DNA of 64,000 nucleotides. It comes from Latrodectus hesperus (taxonomy: Eukaryota; Arthropoda; Arachnida; Araneae; Theridiidae). The number at the start of each line of letters is the position of its first letter. Position 1 is the stretch's first letter. Below are positions 12,801 through 27,800 of the stretch, piece after piece. The DNA is taken from NCBI GenBank assembly GCA_037975125.1, contig JAJQOW010000015.1, forward strand, positions 1,894,303-1,958,302, written 5' to 3'. Made by a program: the position numbers and the translations under genes. The notes under the pieces were generated by a model. It made no database searches. It saw only the letters and a list, made by a program, of their open reading frames with translations, and had not been told where the DNA came from.

Positions 12801-15800
12801 AAAATTGTGTTGGACACATAAAAATACCCTCATGAAGAAAAATACTAACATGCATAGAAGATTGACTAGTATTTTCTTCCAATTTCACCGATGATTGCTC
12901 TTCCTAAAATATAAAAAATGATATAAAATTATAAAAAGTTTAAATATATAAGTTAAGTGCTTTTCGTTTGTTTATAGCTTAACATACAATAATTTTAAAT
13001 CAGTAATGAAAGTTTCCCATTATCACCTAAATGAATTATTTTAAAATAAGTCAGTTTCAGCCTATAAGAAACACTTACAAATTAATATGAGAGCTTAAAA
13101 ATTAAGTCAGCTCTAATTTTCTTTTTATAAATAACTAAACTTATTTTTTGCTCCATTTTGAAAATGTTATCTTCATAGCATTATTTTTTAACAGGAAATA
13201 TTTGTATCAATGTTAAATTGGATGAGGATCTGAATGCTAATTTGGGTATTGTTCAGCTATGAACTGAGACAAAATTGTACACAATGGATATTCAATATTA
13301 ATATTATAAGAAAAAATTATTCAGAAAAAATCATTTTGGTAAAACATCGAATTTAATCAAAAAATATTTAAAAAAGCAATAAAATAGCTTTAAATAAAAA
13401 CAAATTCTATGAAAACAAACTGATTTTTGGAATATATTTTAAAATTTCAATTTATTTTTGGAATTTAGAATTCATGCAAAAAAAATTAAGTATTCCTCTT
13501 AAATTTTGCTAAAGTTGTTTTAAAAAAGATTTAAAATTATATACATAAGATGTGTAAATATTCCACATAAACTTAAAAATCACACTTTTATAATATGACA
13601 AGTTCATTTTTTCAAACTTATAAAAGCAAAAATAAGCTTAAAATTATGAGCTCAGAAAATTTTAAAATTCATCTTAATTGAAAAAGTTGGAAATCAAGTA
13701 CAAAGAATGTTCCTATTTTTAAAAACAAAATTAGCATATTTTTTATCTCTTGGATAAATTATTGCAAGTTTTTTTAAATCTTATTTTAATTAAATTAAAT
13801 GATCTGATATTTAACTAGTAATTTAAATTATAAATTCATAAATTTCAGCAGAACTTGAGGATACGAAACATAGGTATTTACCTCAGAATCACTAGCAGCA
13901 GATTTGGAAGAAGCATCTGATAATTCTGGTACATCCTAGAAAACACGAAGTTAAATTATTTTTAAAACATTTTAAAGGCCTAGAAAAGGAGTTCCCAACC
14001 AGGGTGTCACACCTCCCAGGGGGAATAGAAAGCGTTTATATTTTTTATACCACTAAGGTGGCAAACAGGAAAGAAAAAAACAAAAAATAAAACATTAACA
14101 AATAACATTTCAATTTAATGTTTAATTTATACCTATAAAATTATGTAAATTAAATATACCTATTCATTTATTCTTTCAACCACTGTTTCAAAACCCGACA
14201 TCGTCAATTGCAGTTTATACAAGTTTTGACCAGTCACAACATAAAACCCATGAGCACCCTGCCGCTGCACTTGCTCTGCTAAACATTCATCACTTAGGAA
14301 ACAATTGTGTACCTATCATATGCACACGAACATCAGTAAAATTCATTCCCATATACAAATTTGACACTTCGGTGTAAATTTTTTGTTGAAAAATCAGTTT
14401 GAGTTTACAAAATTATTGGGTCTCACTGTTAAAAGGTAAGTTTGTGTTTACAAACTTCAGTCGCTATTTTTACTTAATTTACTAAATTGGTAATAGAGCG
14501 AAGATGGGTTCATAAATCGGCCATTGTGACTGATCGATTATTTGTTTTATTGTTATAAGTGCAAAATGGCAGTGAAAAAAGAAAGTTTTCAGAAGATTAC
14601 ATTAAGTTTGGATTTACTTTCATAGAAAAAGACGAGTTATGATTGCCTCAGTGTGTGATATGTATTAAAGTTTTAAGTAATGATAGCATGAATCCCAATC
14701 GCCTTGAAAGGCATTCAAAGTAACATCCTACTCTGGTTTTGAAGACGCGAGAGTTTTTTCTTCTAAAGCAGAATTACTCAAGCTGATGAGATTGGATAAA
14801 TCGGGAAGTTATCACATAGATGTGTGGTAGCAACTTAAAGCTTCATTTGAAATAACTTTTATGATAGCAAGCAAAAGAAACCACAAACTATCGGTGAAGA
14901 ATAAATAAAACCATGTATCTTAAAAGTCATGCAGATAATTTTAGAAGAAGATGCAGAGCAATAAAATGAAGTATAATTCTCTTTCAAATAACACAGTCAA
15001 GCATAGAAGAGATAGCATTGCAGCAGACATTAAGTAACAAATAATTAACAAAGTAAATCTTTTTTGCCATTAGTTGTGATGAATCCACCGACATCCTTAA
15101 TTGTGCCCAGTTATTAATTTATGTTCATAACATCGTCGGAGATATCATTGAAGAAGAGATTTTGTACTCCCAATCTTAGGCAGCAGTTATTACATCTGAA
15201 GATATATTTAATTCAATATCAAATTTTGTTGAAAAAAATATTTGGATATGAATAAGCTCAATGAACATTGCACAGATGGCCCACCTGCAATGATAGGTGT
15301 ACGATCCGGCTTAGCTAAAAAGTTCAATGGAAAAAATCCCCCAATGGTTAGTACACATTGTGTTATTCATAGGCGAGCTTTGGCTTCCAAAACATTGCCA
15401 CAGTAATTACGACAAACTTCGGACTTGGCTATAAAGATTGTAAACTGCATCAAGAGCAGCGCTTTGAACAGTGGGTCAGTTACTTTACTTTACGAGGATC
15501 TTGATTCTGATCACAAAGTTCTTCTGTTCCATAGTGAAGTACGCTGACTGTCCAAAGTCAACATGTTGGCAGGCCTTTATGAATTGAAAAAAGAGATAAT
15601 TATTTTCTTGAGTTTAAAGAAAAACACGATTTCCTCATAATGCTTAACGGTGACACATTTCAATGGAGGTTGGCTTATATAACTAACATATTTGGTCCTT
15701 GAATAAGCTAAACTTGAAACTTCAGCTTAGAAATGGCACTATAATAAGCAATTACGATTATATTCAAAGGTTCATAGCAAAGTTTCAACTTTGGAATCAA

Positions 15801-18800
15801 AAATTGTCTTCTGAAAATATATCTTTTTCTCAGCTGTTCAAAGCAATTAAAAATAACAAACTGGGCATGAATTTGAATGTTGACATAAAAGCTCATTTAC
15901 AAGCGATGGAAGACTAATTTCGCTGATACTATCAAGACATTGATTCAGAGTCACCAATATCACACATGACAAGAAATCCATTTGTAGTCTGTGTTATAAT
16001 TACCAGAAAAAGTTCAAGAAGAATTTTTAGATATGAAGGCTGATTCATCATTAAAAGATGACTTCCATCTTTTGACACTGAAAAATTTTTGGATCAAAAA
16101 ATAGCCTGTTAATTTAAAATTTGCCTCTCTTGTTTTAAAAGTACTAGTTCCTTTATTTTTCAACTTAGTACGAGACAGGGTTTTCTGCTCTAGTTAATAT
16201 TAAAACTAAGCTGCAAAATCTTGATGTCGATGGCAACCTGATTGTAGCTCTGGCAAAAACAGAACCTAGAATCAAACAACTGGTACAGAACATGCAATCT
16301 CAAGTGTCTCATTAGCACCTACTCTTATTTTATTAATTTTAGATAAAAACATTTTAATTTAAACTTTTAAAGTTTGTTTATTAGAATTAAATTAAAGGTT
16401 TTTAAGTACATAATGTGTGTTTTGTGATATTTATTGATAATACATAGGTGCCAACTTGCAAAAGAGAAAAATCTGTAGTTTATCGCAGTAACGACATATA
16501 TAATGTATAGATAAAAATATAATTTTAAAAAGGGAAAAATGGGGGAAAATGATAACGTTTATTTAATCTATGAAACATATTAATCTTTAGTATTCAAAAA
16601 TGCTTTAAAAGTAAAATATATGTAGTTTACTGAAATTACAACATTTTTAGTGTATATATAAAACATAATTAAAACACAGTAAAAAATGATAATATTTTTC
16701 CAATATATAAAACACAATTATATTAATCTTTAGAATTTACAAATGCTGTTGTAGAAGATTTTGCCTTTTTCAAAAACTGTTTGTCAAATTCATTCTCAAA
16801 ACATTTTTAACTTTTGCTGCATTTCACAATTAATAACTGTTCTAATGTTTTATTAGACAGATTGTCTGAAATCAGTTCTGATTTTTCTCACTTGGCTAAA
16901 TACTCGCTCGCATTTAGAATTACTGTGTGGGATAGTGAGTACTGCCAACATTACTTGTGACAGTCGCTTGAATTTTAGTTCACCTTTTTTTTCTTGAATT
17001 TTAGTTCAGATTCATTTTTAATCTAGCCTACTGCTGACCACTGCACATCAATTCTAGTTTCACTTATTATGTGCTCTGGAATATGAAAAGCTTGAAATTC
17101 ACAAAATTCCGCCTGAAAAACATCTATACCATCATCATTCATTTCCCCAAAAAGGAAAACAGGAAATTTTTGAATGAAATATTTGATGCTAGAAAATGAA
17201 GCATTTTCAAAATTTGATATTTGGGCTACTTCGGCATGATGAAGAATTTCCGAGCTGAAAGGAAATTTATTGAGCATATAATCACATGCAGTTGCAAAAT
17301 AAAGCCATACTCTTTCATAAAATGTATTTTTACTATCAACACTAAGTCCCTCTACAGCTTTCAGTGTAGCATTTCCAATCAAAAGATCAACATCACCCTT
17401 TTGATTATTTTTATCATGATATTGAACTTGCAAAATATCACTGCTTAATTTTATGATACCAGGTTTTACAAATTTTAGTAGGATTTCCCTGTACAAATCT
17501 AACATTAGGGACTTCAACAAATGAATTTGTGGATCTGCTGACTGAAGCTTTACATTAGCTTTTTCAAAAATAGGGACAGTATATGACAGGAATAAACAAA
17601 AAACTTTGTTGAGGTCACTAAGTGAAAAAAAATAAAATAATCGTTCTTCTCGTGACACAACGTTCACTTTTGAAGAACTTCCACTTGAAAGTTCTCGTAA
17701 GAACTTTCTTTTACAATTTTGAAAGGATTTTTTGCTTTCTATTTTAAGTTTTTTAGCATCATCAGCAGTATCTGAAGTTGGTTTTACAGAGGGAATAGTA
17801 TAAAAAGAGAGAGGAGTAACTTCATTCTTTTTCATAGCCTCTTCCTTAAAAAAAGTCACTAATGGTTGCCACTGCTGAATTATACGGGATAAACATTTAC
17901 CAACAGATAACCATCTAGTACTGACATGTTTAAGTACTTTCTTGACATCAGTTTCATAAAATTCTTGAACTTTAAGTCTGTCTTTTCTTTTGGAACTTTT
18001 CTGCAAATAATAATATATATCTACTAACACTTCATCAATTTTAAAAGGTAAGCAAGCTGCACTCTTCTCAGCTGCTAAATTTATAAGATGGCAAAAACAA
18101 CCCATCACCACTATGTTTTTATTATGTTGCCTGAGCACAGATGCTGCACCTGCTTTATTCCCGATCATAACCGGTGCATTGTCAGAACTAAGAGCAACAC
18201 AATTTGAAATAGGTATACTTCTTGATATTAATTCATTAATCAGAAGATTCCCAATATTTGCTCCTGTAGCATCTCCTTTTAAGGGTGGCACACATAACAA
18301 AGCGTTCTTTATCTGATGACATAATGGATTGTAAAAAGTAACGACAATTGGGTATAGCTTGGAATCTATGTCATTACTTCCATCCGTAGCAACACAAAAT
18401 GGGGAAGATTTTAAAATGTCTACAATTGATGAAGAATCTTTTATAGACATTTCTTTCACAATTGCAGAAGTCTTAGTGCGCGCACATCCATAATTCTTTG
18501 CAATATTGCTGTCCGGAAACATCTTTCTGAATAATTTTCCGGCATGATCGCTACAATTCATCGGTAAATTGTGCTCAATTAAAAAAGCGGTGAAGAAGCA
18601 TTCGGCATTTATAGCTGAATCATCGTTTGAAAATCCAAAAAATGAAGCATTAATCTTTTGATTAGACTGTACAGTCTTGGATGCTTCCTTATGTTTTGAA
18701 GTTTCAGAATGCAGCAAAATATCCCGCTTGCCACCGTGCGAAATACTTATGTCAGCACGACACCACGTGCAAAAAGCATGGCTGGAGCCTAAACGCGATT

Positions 18801-21800
18801 TTGTTATGTAACTGAAAGATTTCACGTAATCATCTTTAAACTGCTGGTAATATCGCTTCGGTTTCGATATCTTAACAACGATTAATTACAAACATTGAAA
18901 ATAAATTTCTCTACAGTAATACTTGCAAGCTACGATCTAGCAAAATCTACTTCACAGAACAGAGAAGTCAACTCGCTTACAGAACATAGACTGAACTCCC
19001 CGGATGTCGAACGCTAAACATATAAAAAAAAAAACACAGACGATATTGATTAATCATATCGAGTTTGCTCTTCTGCGCTAAAAGGAGTGGAAAAGTCGCA
19101 CATGCGCAGATAATTGAAATTCGCGTTTTACTTACTCTTGTTGGAGAGTTATTGATGGAGGGAAAACCAAAGCAAGAACGAGGTTTGTAGGGAAATTTTA
19201 GGGATTTTAGAATATGTCGCTGAAAATCGGAAGAATAAGCTTTCCGATCGGAAGATCGGAAACACACCGTACAATCGGAAAACTTCCGATTAAATCGGAA
19301 GCACTGGCACGTATGATAATATATAAAGGGGCAAGAAAACATTGATAGTCTGAGGAGGCTCAACAAAAAGGTTGGGAAACCCTGGCTTTGAGACTCCTAA
19401 TTTACTGTTTAAACTTTTTTTAAGCTTATCCACAATTAAAGATGAGATAATGATTTTCTTAAAAATTCCACTTCCAGAAACATGATGATGATAATAATCA
19501 AACAACAAAACTATGTTTAGGGTTTGAGATAAAATAAGCTCCTAAAATTTAATGTATATAAAGACACTTTTTCAATAAATGATATTGTATAAGAGAACAA
19601 TATCCAGAATTTAAGACTTTTCTGATTAACATCATGTTATAACAACTTATTTAACTTTTGAATATAATTAACAAAAATAATTAGAGACTAGAAGAATTAA
19701 AATGTTCACTCTGACGCAAGATTACGTCCCATTAATTTTTTAACATGTTTATTAGTGAAAAAGCACAATTAGTAAATAAAAACAAAGCATGCATTTAATT
19801 AGAAAATAATCTAACATTCTACATCAAATTTATAAAACTCAATGTCTATTAACTTTTAAACACATATTTTTCAACATAGCAAAGAAAGAACTATTTTTCT
19901 ACATTTAATTGCATAAAAAATTTAAAAATACAAAAATATTTTATTTAGCTCAAAACATTAATATAAAATTAGCAAAAATAAAAAAAAAACATCTAAAAAA
20001 ACTTTTCAAAAAAAAAATGAAAAAATTATTTTGCTGATTTGTTTGTCGCTCAACAATCATATTTTACACACGAAAGCTATCTGGACCGGGATTTATATTT
20101 ATATTTATATATATATATATACTTAATAATGAAACTAATCTTCACATGGATTTTTCTTAATACATTGACCTTAATAAATAATGCAACTACTTCCATGGCT
20201 AAAAATTAATTAAAACACATTGAATTTAGTAGAAAGTATACTTAATAAATAAGTTTATTCTTACTTCACATCAGTTTATTTAAATAGCGCATTCTATTTA
20301 TTTAAATAGCATTTTCTGTTTATTTTATTTTTGTAACACTTGAATAACATAGAACTAACAACAAAACTTGATAAATTATAAACATTATAAATAATTTTTA
20401 TCATCGTAAACCTGCAAGAAAATGTTGAACTTGTAAAGAAATATTTACTTACTTCAGTTCCTGAATCAGGGCCTTCATGGTCAGGTAGGCCCTAAATTTA
20501 AGAAGCAATTTATAATATAAAGTAAGATAAAACTGACATCATAATCTACTATAAAATGATACTTCTACAAGCAAATTATCGAAACAAAAAGAATAAAACA
20601 TCTTTACTTTCTTAGGTTCAATGTATTTTAATTATATCAAGTATATTTGCATAGCATCAAATAAAAATGATGCATCAAATTTACTAAGAAATTTATAAGA
20701 AACAAATTTTCATATTTAGAATAAGAAGGATTTTATTTTACTTAACTGTAAAAAAATACAACAATTATTATAAATTAAGTTATGAGCAACTTCAAAAATG
20801 CATTTAAATGAACAGCTTGACTATGAAAAAGAAAATTAACAATGGCCTATCATTGTATACATAATATAAAAGTTATTCATTATTACCTTGACTTTAGAAT
20901 CTTCATTCTCAAAATCAACAACATCTGACCTACAAAACAGTATAATATAAAATTTTTAAAAAGAATGTTTATACTGTCAATACTTACACTATTTAATTTC
21001 CTTTTCCTATTTTTAATTTCAATTTTTTTACTTATTTTTTTTAAGATTACATAATTTTAAATAGTATTAAATATTCAACAAATAGTTCAACTAAGTTCAC
21101 TAAGCAATATTTAGCTATATAATGAACACATTCTTAATTTGTTATTAAAATAATCCTTACTTTACGAAAAAATTGTAAAGACAAACAATAAAAAAAAGTT
21201 GAAAAAATAGTTGTTACCAAACTGTCACAATGACGTACGAAACTAAAAAAGCAATAAATAGAAAATAAAAAAAACTCAGAATAGATAAATTAGAAATATA
21301 AAAATGTTTAAATAAATAAAATTAACAATTTAATATTTTACAGATTTAGAAAAACAGCATTTTGCAAACAGTTAGCAAAATCAAATATCTCTCTCACATT
21401 GCTGTATAGTTTGATTTCATTGTACATCATAGTACATCTTATATTGTACATCATAGTTGTAAGAGCGACTTCCAAATGTATAAATGTGATCACATATTTA
21501 ATAAAAACAATTATTGAAAATTGGTTCACTCAGAAACAATTTGAAAATCCACTTAACAAAAATTATTGCACTTAAACTCTACATATTTGTAAGTTTTACA
21601 AAAACTTTTAATTACAAAAGTTTAACTTTATGATATTACATATAAAAAATACAAAAAGTACAAAATGAAAATTGTTTTAATAAAATTATGAATTTAAAAA
21701 ATGTATGATAAATGCAGAAGTAAAAGTTAAAGTTTAATAACTCAAGCACATTCAAAATTAAAAGATAGAAGTCAAAATTCCTTGTAATAAAAACAATATT

Positions 21801-24800
21801 AGATAAATGAGGAAAATTTTTTAAATTAATTTAGAACATTAAATTATTATAATTTATCAAGAAACAGGAAACTAAAATTAAAATTAATTGATGAATTTCA
21901 TGCTTTTAAATATTAAACACTTGTCAAACTCTCTAGTGTTATACAGATAAGCTATTAACTAAAGACAAATGATCATTATGTATGCATAAAAAAATTAAAA
22001 TATTGAGATAAAGAAAAATATGTTCACTTGCAAATATTAGTAAAATAAAAACTATCAGATTTAACTAAATATTTCAAAATTATGACAATATAGGAATAGT
22101 TTCTAAACAAAAGCCAAATAATTATGTGTAAAAATCTTAGTAGTCTACAGAACTAATAAACATTATCCAGTACATAATAAAAATTTTTTGTATAATTTTC
22201 TTAAATTAATTAACACAGAAAAATAAAGATACAAGTCATAATATCATTGATATAAAATTAAGGATACCAAGATTGATATTGACCAATCTATTTCTTTTCA
22301 AACCAAACATAATTTTGTAGTTATAAGTCGATACTTTCATAAGTAATTCTATTTCAGCTTTTTTTTTTTAATTTTGCTTTCAATTTTATTTTGATCAGCT
22401 TTAGTCATTTCAACAAACAATGACAATAGTAACAGAAAACAAAATAACACTAAATTAACTAAAAGCTATTTAAGTCAATTCATCAAATTGATTTCAGATG
22501 AACTTATAATTTCAATATATTTAAATCACATATTACCACAATTGAAAATTTAGTTGAGACTTAAGTGTGATCAAAAGGGCAGTGCAAGCAGTATATAATC
22601 AATAGAATGATGAGAGGTTTTAATATTTAAGCTCAAAATTAGAAGCAAAAAAATTTTTTGACATACATCTCATGTTGATATTAAGTAAGAAATTCAAGGA
22701 AAAATAGTGATGCAAACTTACAAAGCAGTCTCTTTATTTAAACTTTTGTCCTTAATATCACCTAAAGAAAATTAGAAACGAAAATATTTAAATGACAAAA
22801 TTAATAAATCACAAGGACATTTGATAAGAATAATGAAAAATAAGCAGCATAGAAACATAAGAGTATAAATAATAGTTTATAAAAGAAATGGAATAAAAGA
22901 CATTACTTCCTCTTGACAAGAAGGTTTTATTTGGAAGTAAAATCCTAGAAAACCAACATTTTTATAATATTTATATAAGCTTAAAAAATAATTTTGTAAA
23001 ATTTTTATTTGCAATACTGTTAAAAACTTCTGATGGCAACATAATATAAAATTAGCTAACTTATGATTAAGCTTGATTAAAGGCGAATTGGCAAGTACCT
23101 CTGTTCATACCAAGATACAAGATAATGAATATGGAATACCGACATTGGTATGGAATGTTAATAAATCCTGATACACAAATTTCTAATTAAAATTTTATAT
23201 CAACTTCAGCTAGATTTCAAAATGATTACAGTAATAATTTTAAAATAATATTTGTATATACAAAATTTATACTTTCCAACAAAATTTTTTGTATTATATC
23301 AAAAGTTTTAATAATTATGCTATTGTTTATTTTACATCGCTATTAGGTTTATTGTAAAGAATTAGTGAAATTGTGAATAAAGCTTAAATTTAAGAACAAA
23401 AAACATCAATGTGAAATAGAAAATTTGGCCTTTAAAATGAAAAAAGTACTAAAAATCTTCATTCATCAGAAAATACATAAAAAATGGAGACAATAAATGC
23501 AAATAATTTAATATATTGTAATAAGTAATTTAATTCAAGAAAAAGTTGGCAAAGAAAAATTTTTGCTGGTTTTTTTTTTTTTTGCATACAAAGGCTAGTT
23601 AGATTTAATCTAGTTTAAGGTGGATTCGGAATCATATAAACATCCTTGACCAAGGTGGAAATCAAACCTACAAAATACTGAACCAAAGACTTGAGTGTAA
23701 ATTATTGGAATACTAGCTCAATGGCAAAATGAATGAAAAAGAAATTTTAACACAAATATTTTTTTTTTATTTGAGGAACCTTGTTTCATTTTACTGAATA
23801 GAAAAAACAATCAAATTACAATAACTTTTGAAGTCCCAACTATAATGATAATTATCTCAGAGAAATAAGAAAAATATGAAAAACAGTAGATGTAAATATC
23901 AAAAATAGTGTCTTCTTTCATCAGATATTGCTTGAAATATTTGCTCATATTTTATAATTCTCGAGATCACTCATAATATAGACTGAAGTAATAACAATAA
24001 AGAAAGTATTTATAGCTAAAATTATTTATAATTCTGTTTTTCTTATTTTGCATATTAAAGACAAAATTAGAATTAGAGTTAAAATCTCTTTGATCAAAAT
24101 TATTGTTAATTAAATCAAGTTTTTCTTGCACAATTAGGTAGCTCCTTTTTTAAATTGGTTTTATATTCATTTATAATTCAGAAGTAGTACATGGAACATT
24201 TGTGATTATATCCCTGTATAGAATCAATCTATAACTTAGAAAAATGGAACTTGTCAATACAATATCCCAAAAAAGTGAGAGGTTAGAATTTAAAAGCAAA
24301 TACAAAATTTGAATTTTAAAAAATCTAAGTATTCTAATATTACTTAAAAATTCATTCCTGTGTGTTCTAAGTTATTTCATTTAATATTTACATTTCAAAC
24401 ATACACTTCTAATATTTGTATTGGTGCAATAATCTTATGTTCTAAGAAACTCAAGCACAATAACATGAAATTAATAAATAAATTTGCTTCTTATGCAGAA
24501 ATGTTATAAGTTATAGTGAAAGTTTATGATACAGTGGATTATATATATATATATATATATATAACATACAAAACTACAAACAATTTAAAGAACTTGTAAC
24601 ATTAAAAATCAAAATCATTAAACACACATTGAAATAAAAATACACATTTCAAATTCCTTTAATTTCCTTTCACAATAAAAAAATGTTTCTTTACTTCAAT
24701 TTTTTATTCTAACATATTTAGGTTTTTAATAATTTTCAGAGTGAACAAATTTATTAAATATAAAATAATCATTAAAATACAAGAAAGCTATTTTTTAATT

Positions 24801-27800
24801 TATAACATGTTTTTAAAATTGCAAAGAAAAACTATAATTAAATCCTGCAAATAATATTTTTTCTTTTATTGATACAAATACTGTAAGAATAAAGACATTT
24901 AACGTTGTAGTGATCATACATTGTCGCAGGGCTACCTATATGAAAGTGATCATTTGTGTAAATAAAAGAATTACTGAAAAATAATTATTAAAAGAATTAC
25001 TAAAAGAATTCTTTCACTATAACTTATACTTTAATGATAAAATTAGAACTTGCATACATTCCATGAAATATGACGAGAAGCGAAAGCTACAAAACAAATA
25101 TGGAAACTCCCCTTTTTTTAAAGTATAAGTTATAGTGAAAATTGTAGTAATTCTTTTATATACACAAATGATCACTTTCATATAGGTAGTGCTGAGACAA
25201 TGTATGATCTCTACAACATTTTAAAATAATTTCAATTATAATTTATAAATACTTTAATGTTTATAACTTCAAAGTCTGGAAAGTCTACAAATCATTACTA
25301 CATACATTTAAAGATATATGAATTCAATTAAAAAAATAATGAAAAATTCAAAATGATTTTATGAAACACAAATACAATACGTATAAAATAAAACGAATGC
25401 TAAGACTGCAAGATCCAAAATTTCAAAGTACATGGTTAGCTTCAATTAAATACACTCTAAATAGAAAAAAATTTTGGAAATTCTGAGGAAAAAAAAAACA
25501 AACTTAAAGTTCCAATTTTTATCAAACTTTGATTCCAGGAGCAGTATGCACATTGTGTAGTCCACTACTATAAATACACTTAATGATTAGTTGGTTGGGT
25601 TTAATGGTGCAAAAGGTTCAAAAAAGGACAGGCTATATCAAACCTTAGATTTTAAGAAAACAATTTCATTTTTCCTTTTCCAAAACCCAAGCAATATTAA
25701 AATACTAACAGAAAATGAAAAATATTTGTAAATAATAAACTTAAAGTCTAAATATAAAATCAACAAACAAAAGTATTAAAATTAGTAATTTAAATAATTA
25801 CAAAATTTTAAAATATAAATTAAATAAAGAGTAAAGAACCAATTGCTCTTGAAAATACAAAAAGGTTTTCATAAGGTGGGTCTTCCAATAAATCAAATAT
25901 TAAAATGACACACTTATAAAAATGTAAAAGTTTTATCTCAGAATGAACTACAGCACAGTACCAATGTTGAGGAGCGGAAAAAAAAAGGTAAACAAGCAAA
26001 ATGAAAATGCTCCCCGATGAAAAGATGCATAAAAATTCACATTCTAGCAGTCAATTGGCTAAAACAGTGATTAAAAACATTTTTATGTTAACATAATTAC
26101 TTACAAATATATCTTGACTCCGTTATAACTTACAGACCATGCTTTAATCAAAGAAATTTACATTAATCAAAGAACACTAAATGTCTTTGATTAAAATCCA
26201 AACTTGAAGTTACAATATGATAAATTGTATATAGTTCACGCTTCACACTATGGATTTAAATCAATTAAATATAAATGTTTGTGCCCAATAGGAAAGTGAA
26301 TCAAATGAACATCAACATTTTGTAACAGTAAAACTGATAATGAGGTGAGATATGGGAAAATGGTATGTAATTTACAGGCAACATTGTAAAATTAAGGTTT
26401 TCTAAAACTCTAGAAGTACTAAAGCTCACAAACAGAAATTTTGATCATTCCGTATATTGACATACTGCAAGGTGTGATTGAGAGCTATGGCTTCAGTCGT
26501 GAAAATTAAGCAGAATAGACGCAGATTTACTAAGAGTTTAATTGTTAACAAATATTCTGTAGCCAACATGTCCTACTGTTTCAGAGCCATATGAATACTC
26601 ATGTGCTGAATAATACTGACAGCAATCAGACAAACAGTTGTGGAAAATCAATACGTGAGTTGCTTCCAATTTTTTACATACACTTCCTGGATATATTAAT
26701 AAGTCAAATACTGGTACGCAAATTTATGCCAAAGTGTCATTTTTCTAAATACGCAATAAAGAGATGAAACGTTTCATACTTTATATTAACTTAAAACTGA
26801 TATATTTAATTATTTGCAATCATATTAATTTTTAATTAAATCAAGAGATTATGCCAAATAAGAAAATTTAATGTTCAGCTTAACTTTCTTGTTTAACAAA
26901 ATAAATAATAAATAAGAGCATTTTGAAAAAATAAACAATTTAAAGATGACTTTAAAACAGATCACAAGTACACTTTTACAAATATGTGATAACTATTTCA
27001 GTACTCACACATTACCCCCATCAACTATTTGTACAAGAAAATATTATACATCCAAATTTGCAATTTAAAGCCAAATGTTAGAATTTTGTGACCACACTAC
27101 CCAAGTTTTTTCATAAACAAGTTATTTTATATCAAATTAGACAAAGATTTTTAGAATTAAACATAATATTTGGCAACCTACTTTTTGGTGAAAATGGATA
27201 ACAAGCATCATTATTTCTTTTTCATTAAAAATAACAGCAAAATATAGCAGCATAAATCACACTCACCACTTAAAGATGATTTTTCAATTTCAACAAGTTT
27301 TCTATATTCTTCAGAATCAACTTGTTTACATTTACTTAATCCATATTGCACAACCTTATGACTAATAGAAACTAAATGTTGCTTAGTTAAAGATGATGAC
27401 AAGATAATGTAAGCCTAGAAAGAAATTATCTCAATTTACTATTTTAAGTTTCATTCTAACACAATCTAGTAAATTCAAATTAAATATATGGTTGTAAAGA
27501 GTAAAAATTTCCTTTTTCTTTCCAGTAATATTGGTTTGTTGATTTCTTATAGGTTCTGATTGTGATTAACACACAATTATTTACTTCATTTTTTAACTTT
27601 CATTTTTTCTACTTTTTCACAATACCTTTTTTCAATTTTTATGTATTAAAAGATTGCCCTTTGAATGTATTAAATTTTGCAACATGATGGAAAAACAGAA
27701 ATTGGTATTATTTTTTAACAAATCCTATTAAATGTATAAATTAATTTAGCAATTTTTCTAATTATTAAATATTTAATCTTATACCTTTCTAATCAAAGCT

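Larger units (their letters stand above)
16444..19314 (-). mobile_element. Inner hAT transposon, 2,871 bp, with 8-bp target-site duplication
   Basis: The ends are ATAGGTGCCA on the left and the complement of ATACGTGCCA on the right. They are flanked by GATAATAC (16,436-16,443) and GATAATAT (19,315-19,322), seven of eight identical, the duplication length expected for hAT. Removing the element restores a continuous outer-element sequence. The interior carries one long transposase frame on the minus strand, the same strand as the host gene. Confidence 0.82.
13987..19385 (+). mobile_element. Outer hAT transposon (SCAND3/ZBED-like), interrupted by a second hAT
   Basis: The left end reads AGGAGTTCCCAACC and the right end GGTTGGGAAACCCTGG, inverted partners of the common hAT terminus. 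The flanking octamers CCTAGAAA (13,979-13,986) and CTTTGAGA (19,386-19,393) agree at five of eight positions, consistent with a decayed target-site duplication. The transposase remnant is on the plus strand, antisense to the TTC3-like gene, in the intron between its exons 13 and 14. Confidence 0.75.

Noticed and set aside
15699..15917. 72-codon plus-strand frame as a separate gene
   Set aside because: It is an internal piece of the outer hAT pseudogene, between recognisable transposase blocks.
18977..19508. Two overlapping minus-strand frames
   Set aside because: They cross the inner and outer hAT ends and the flanking sequence; no protein similarity and no sensible start.
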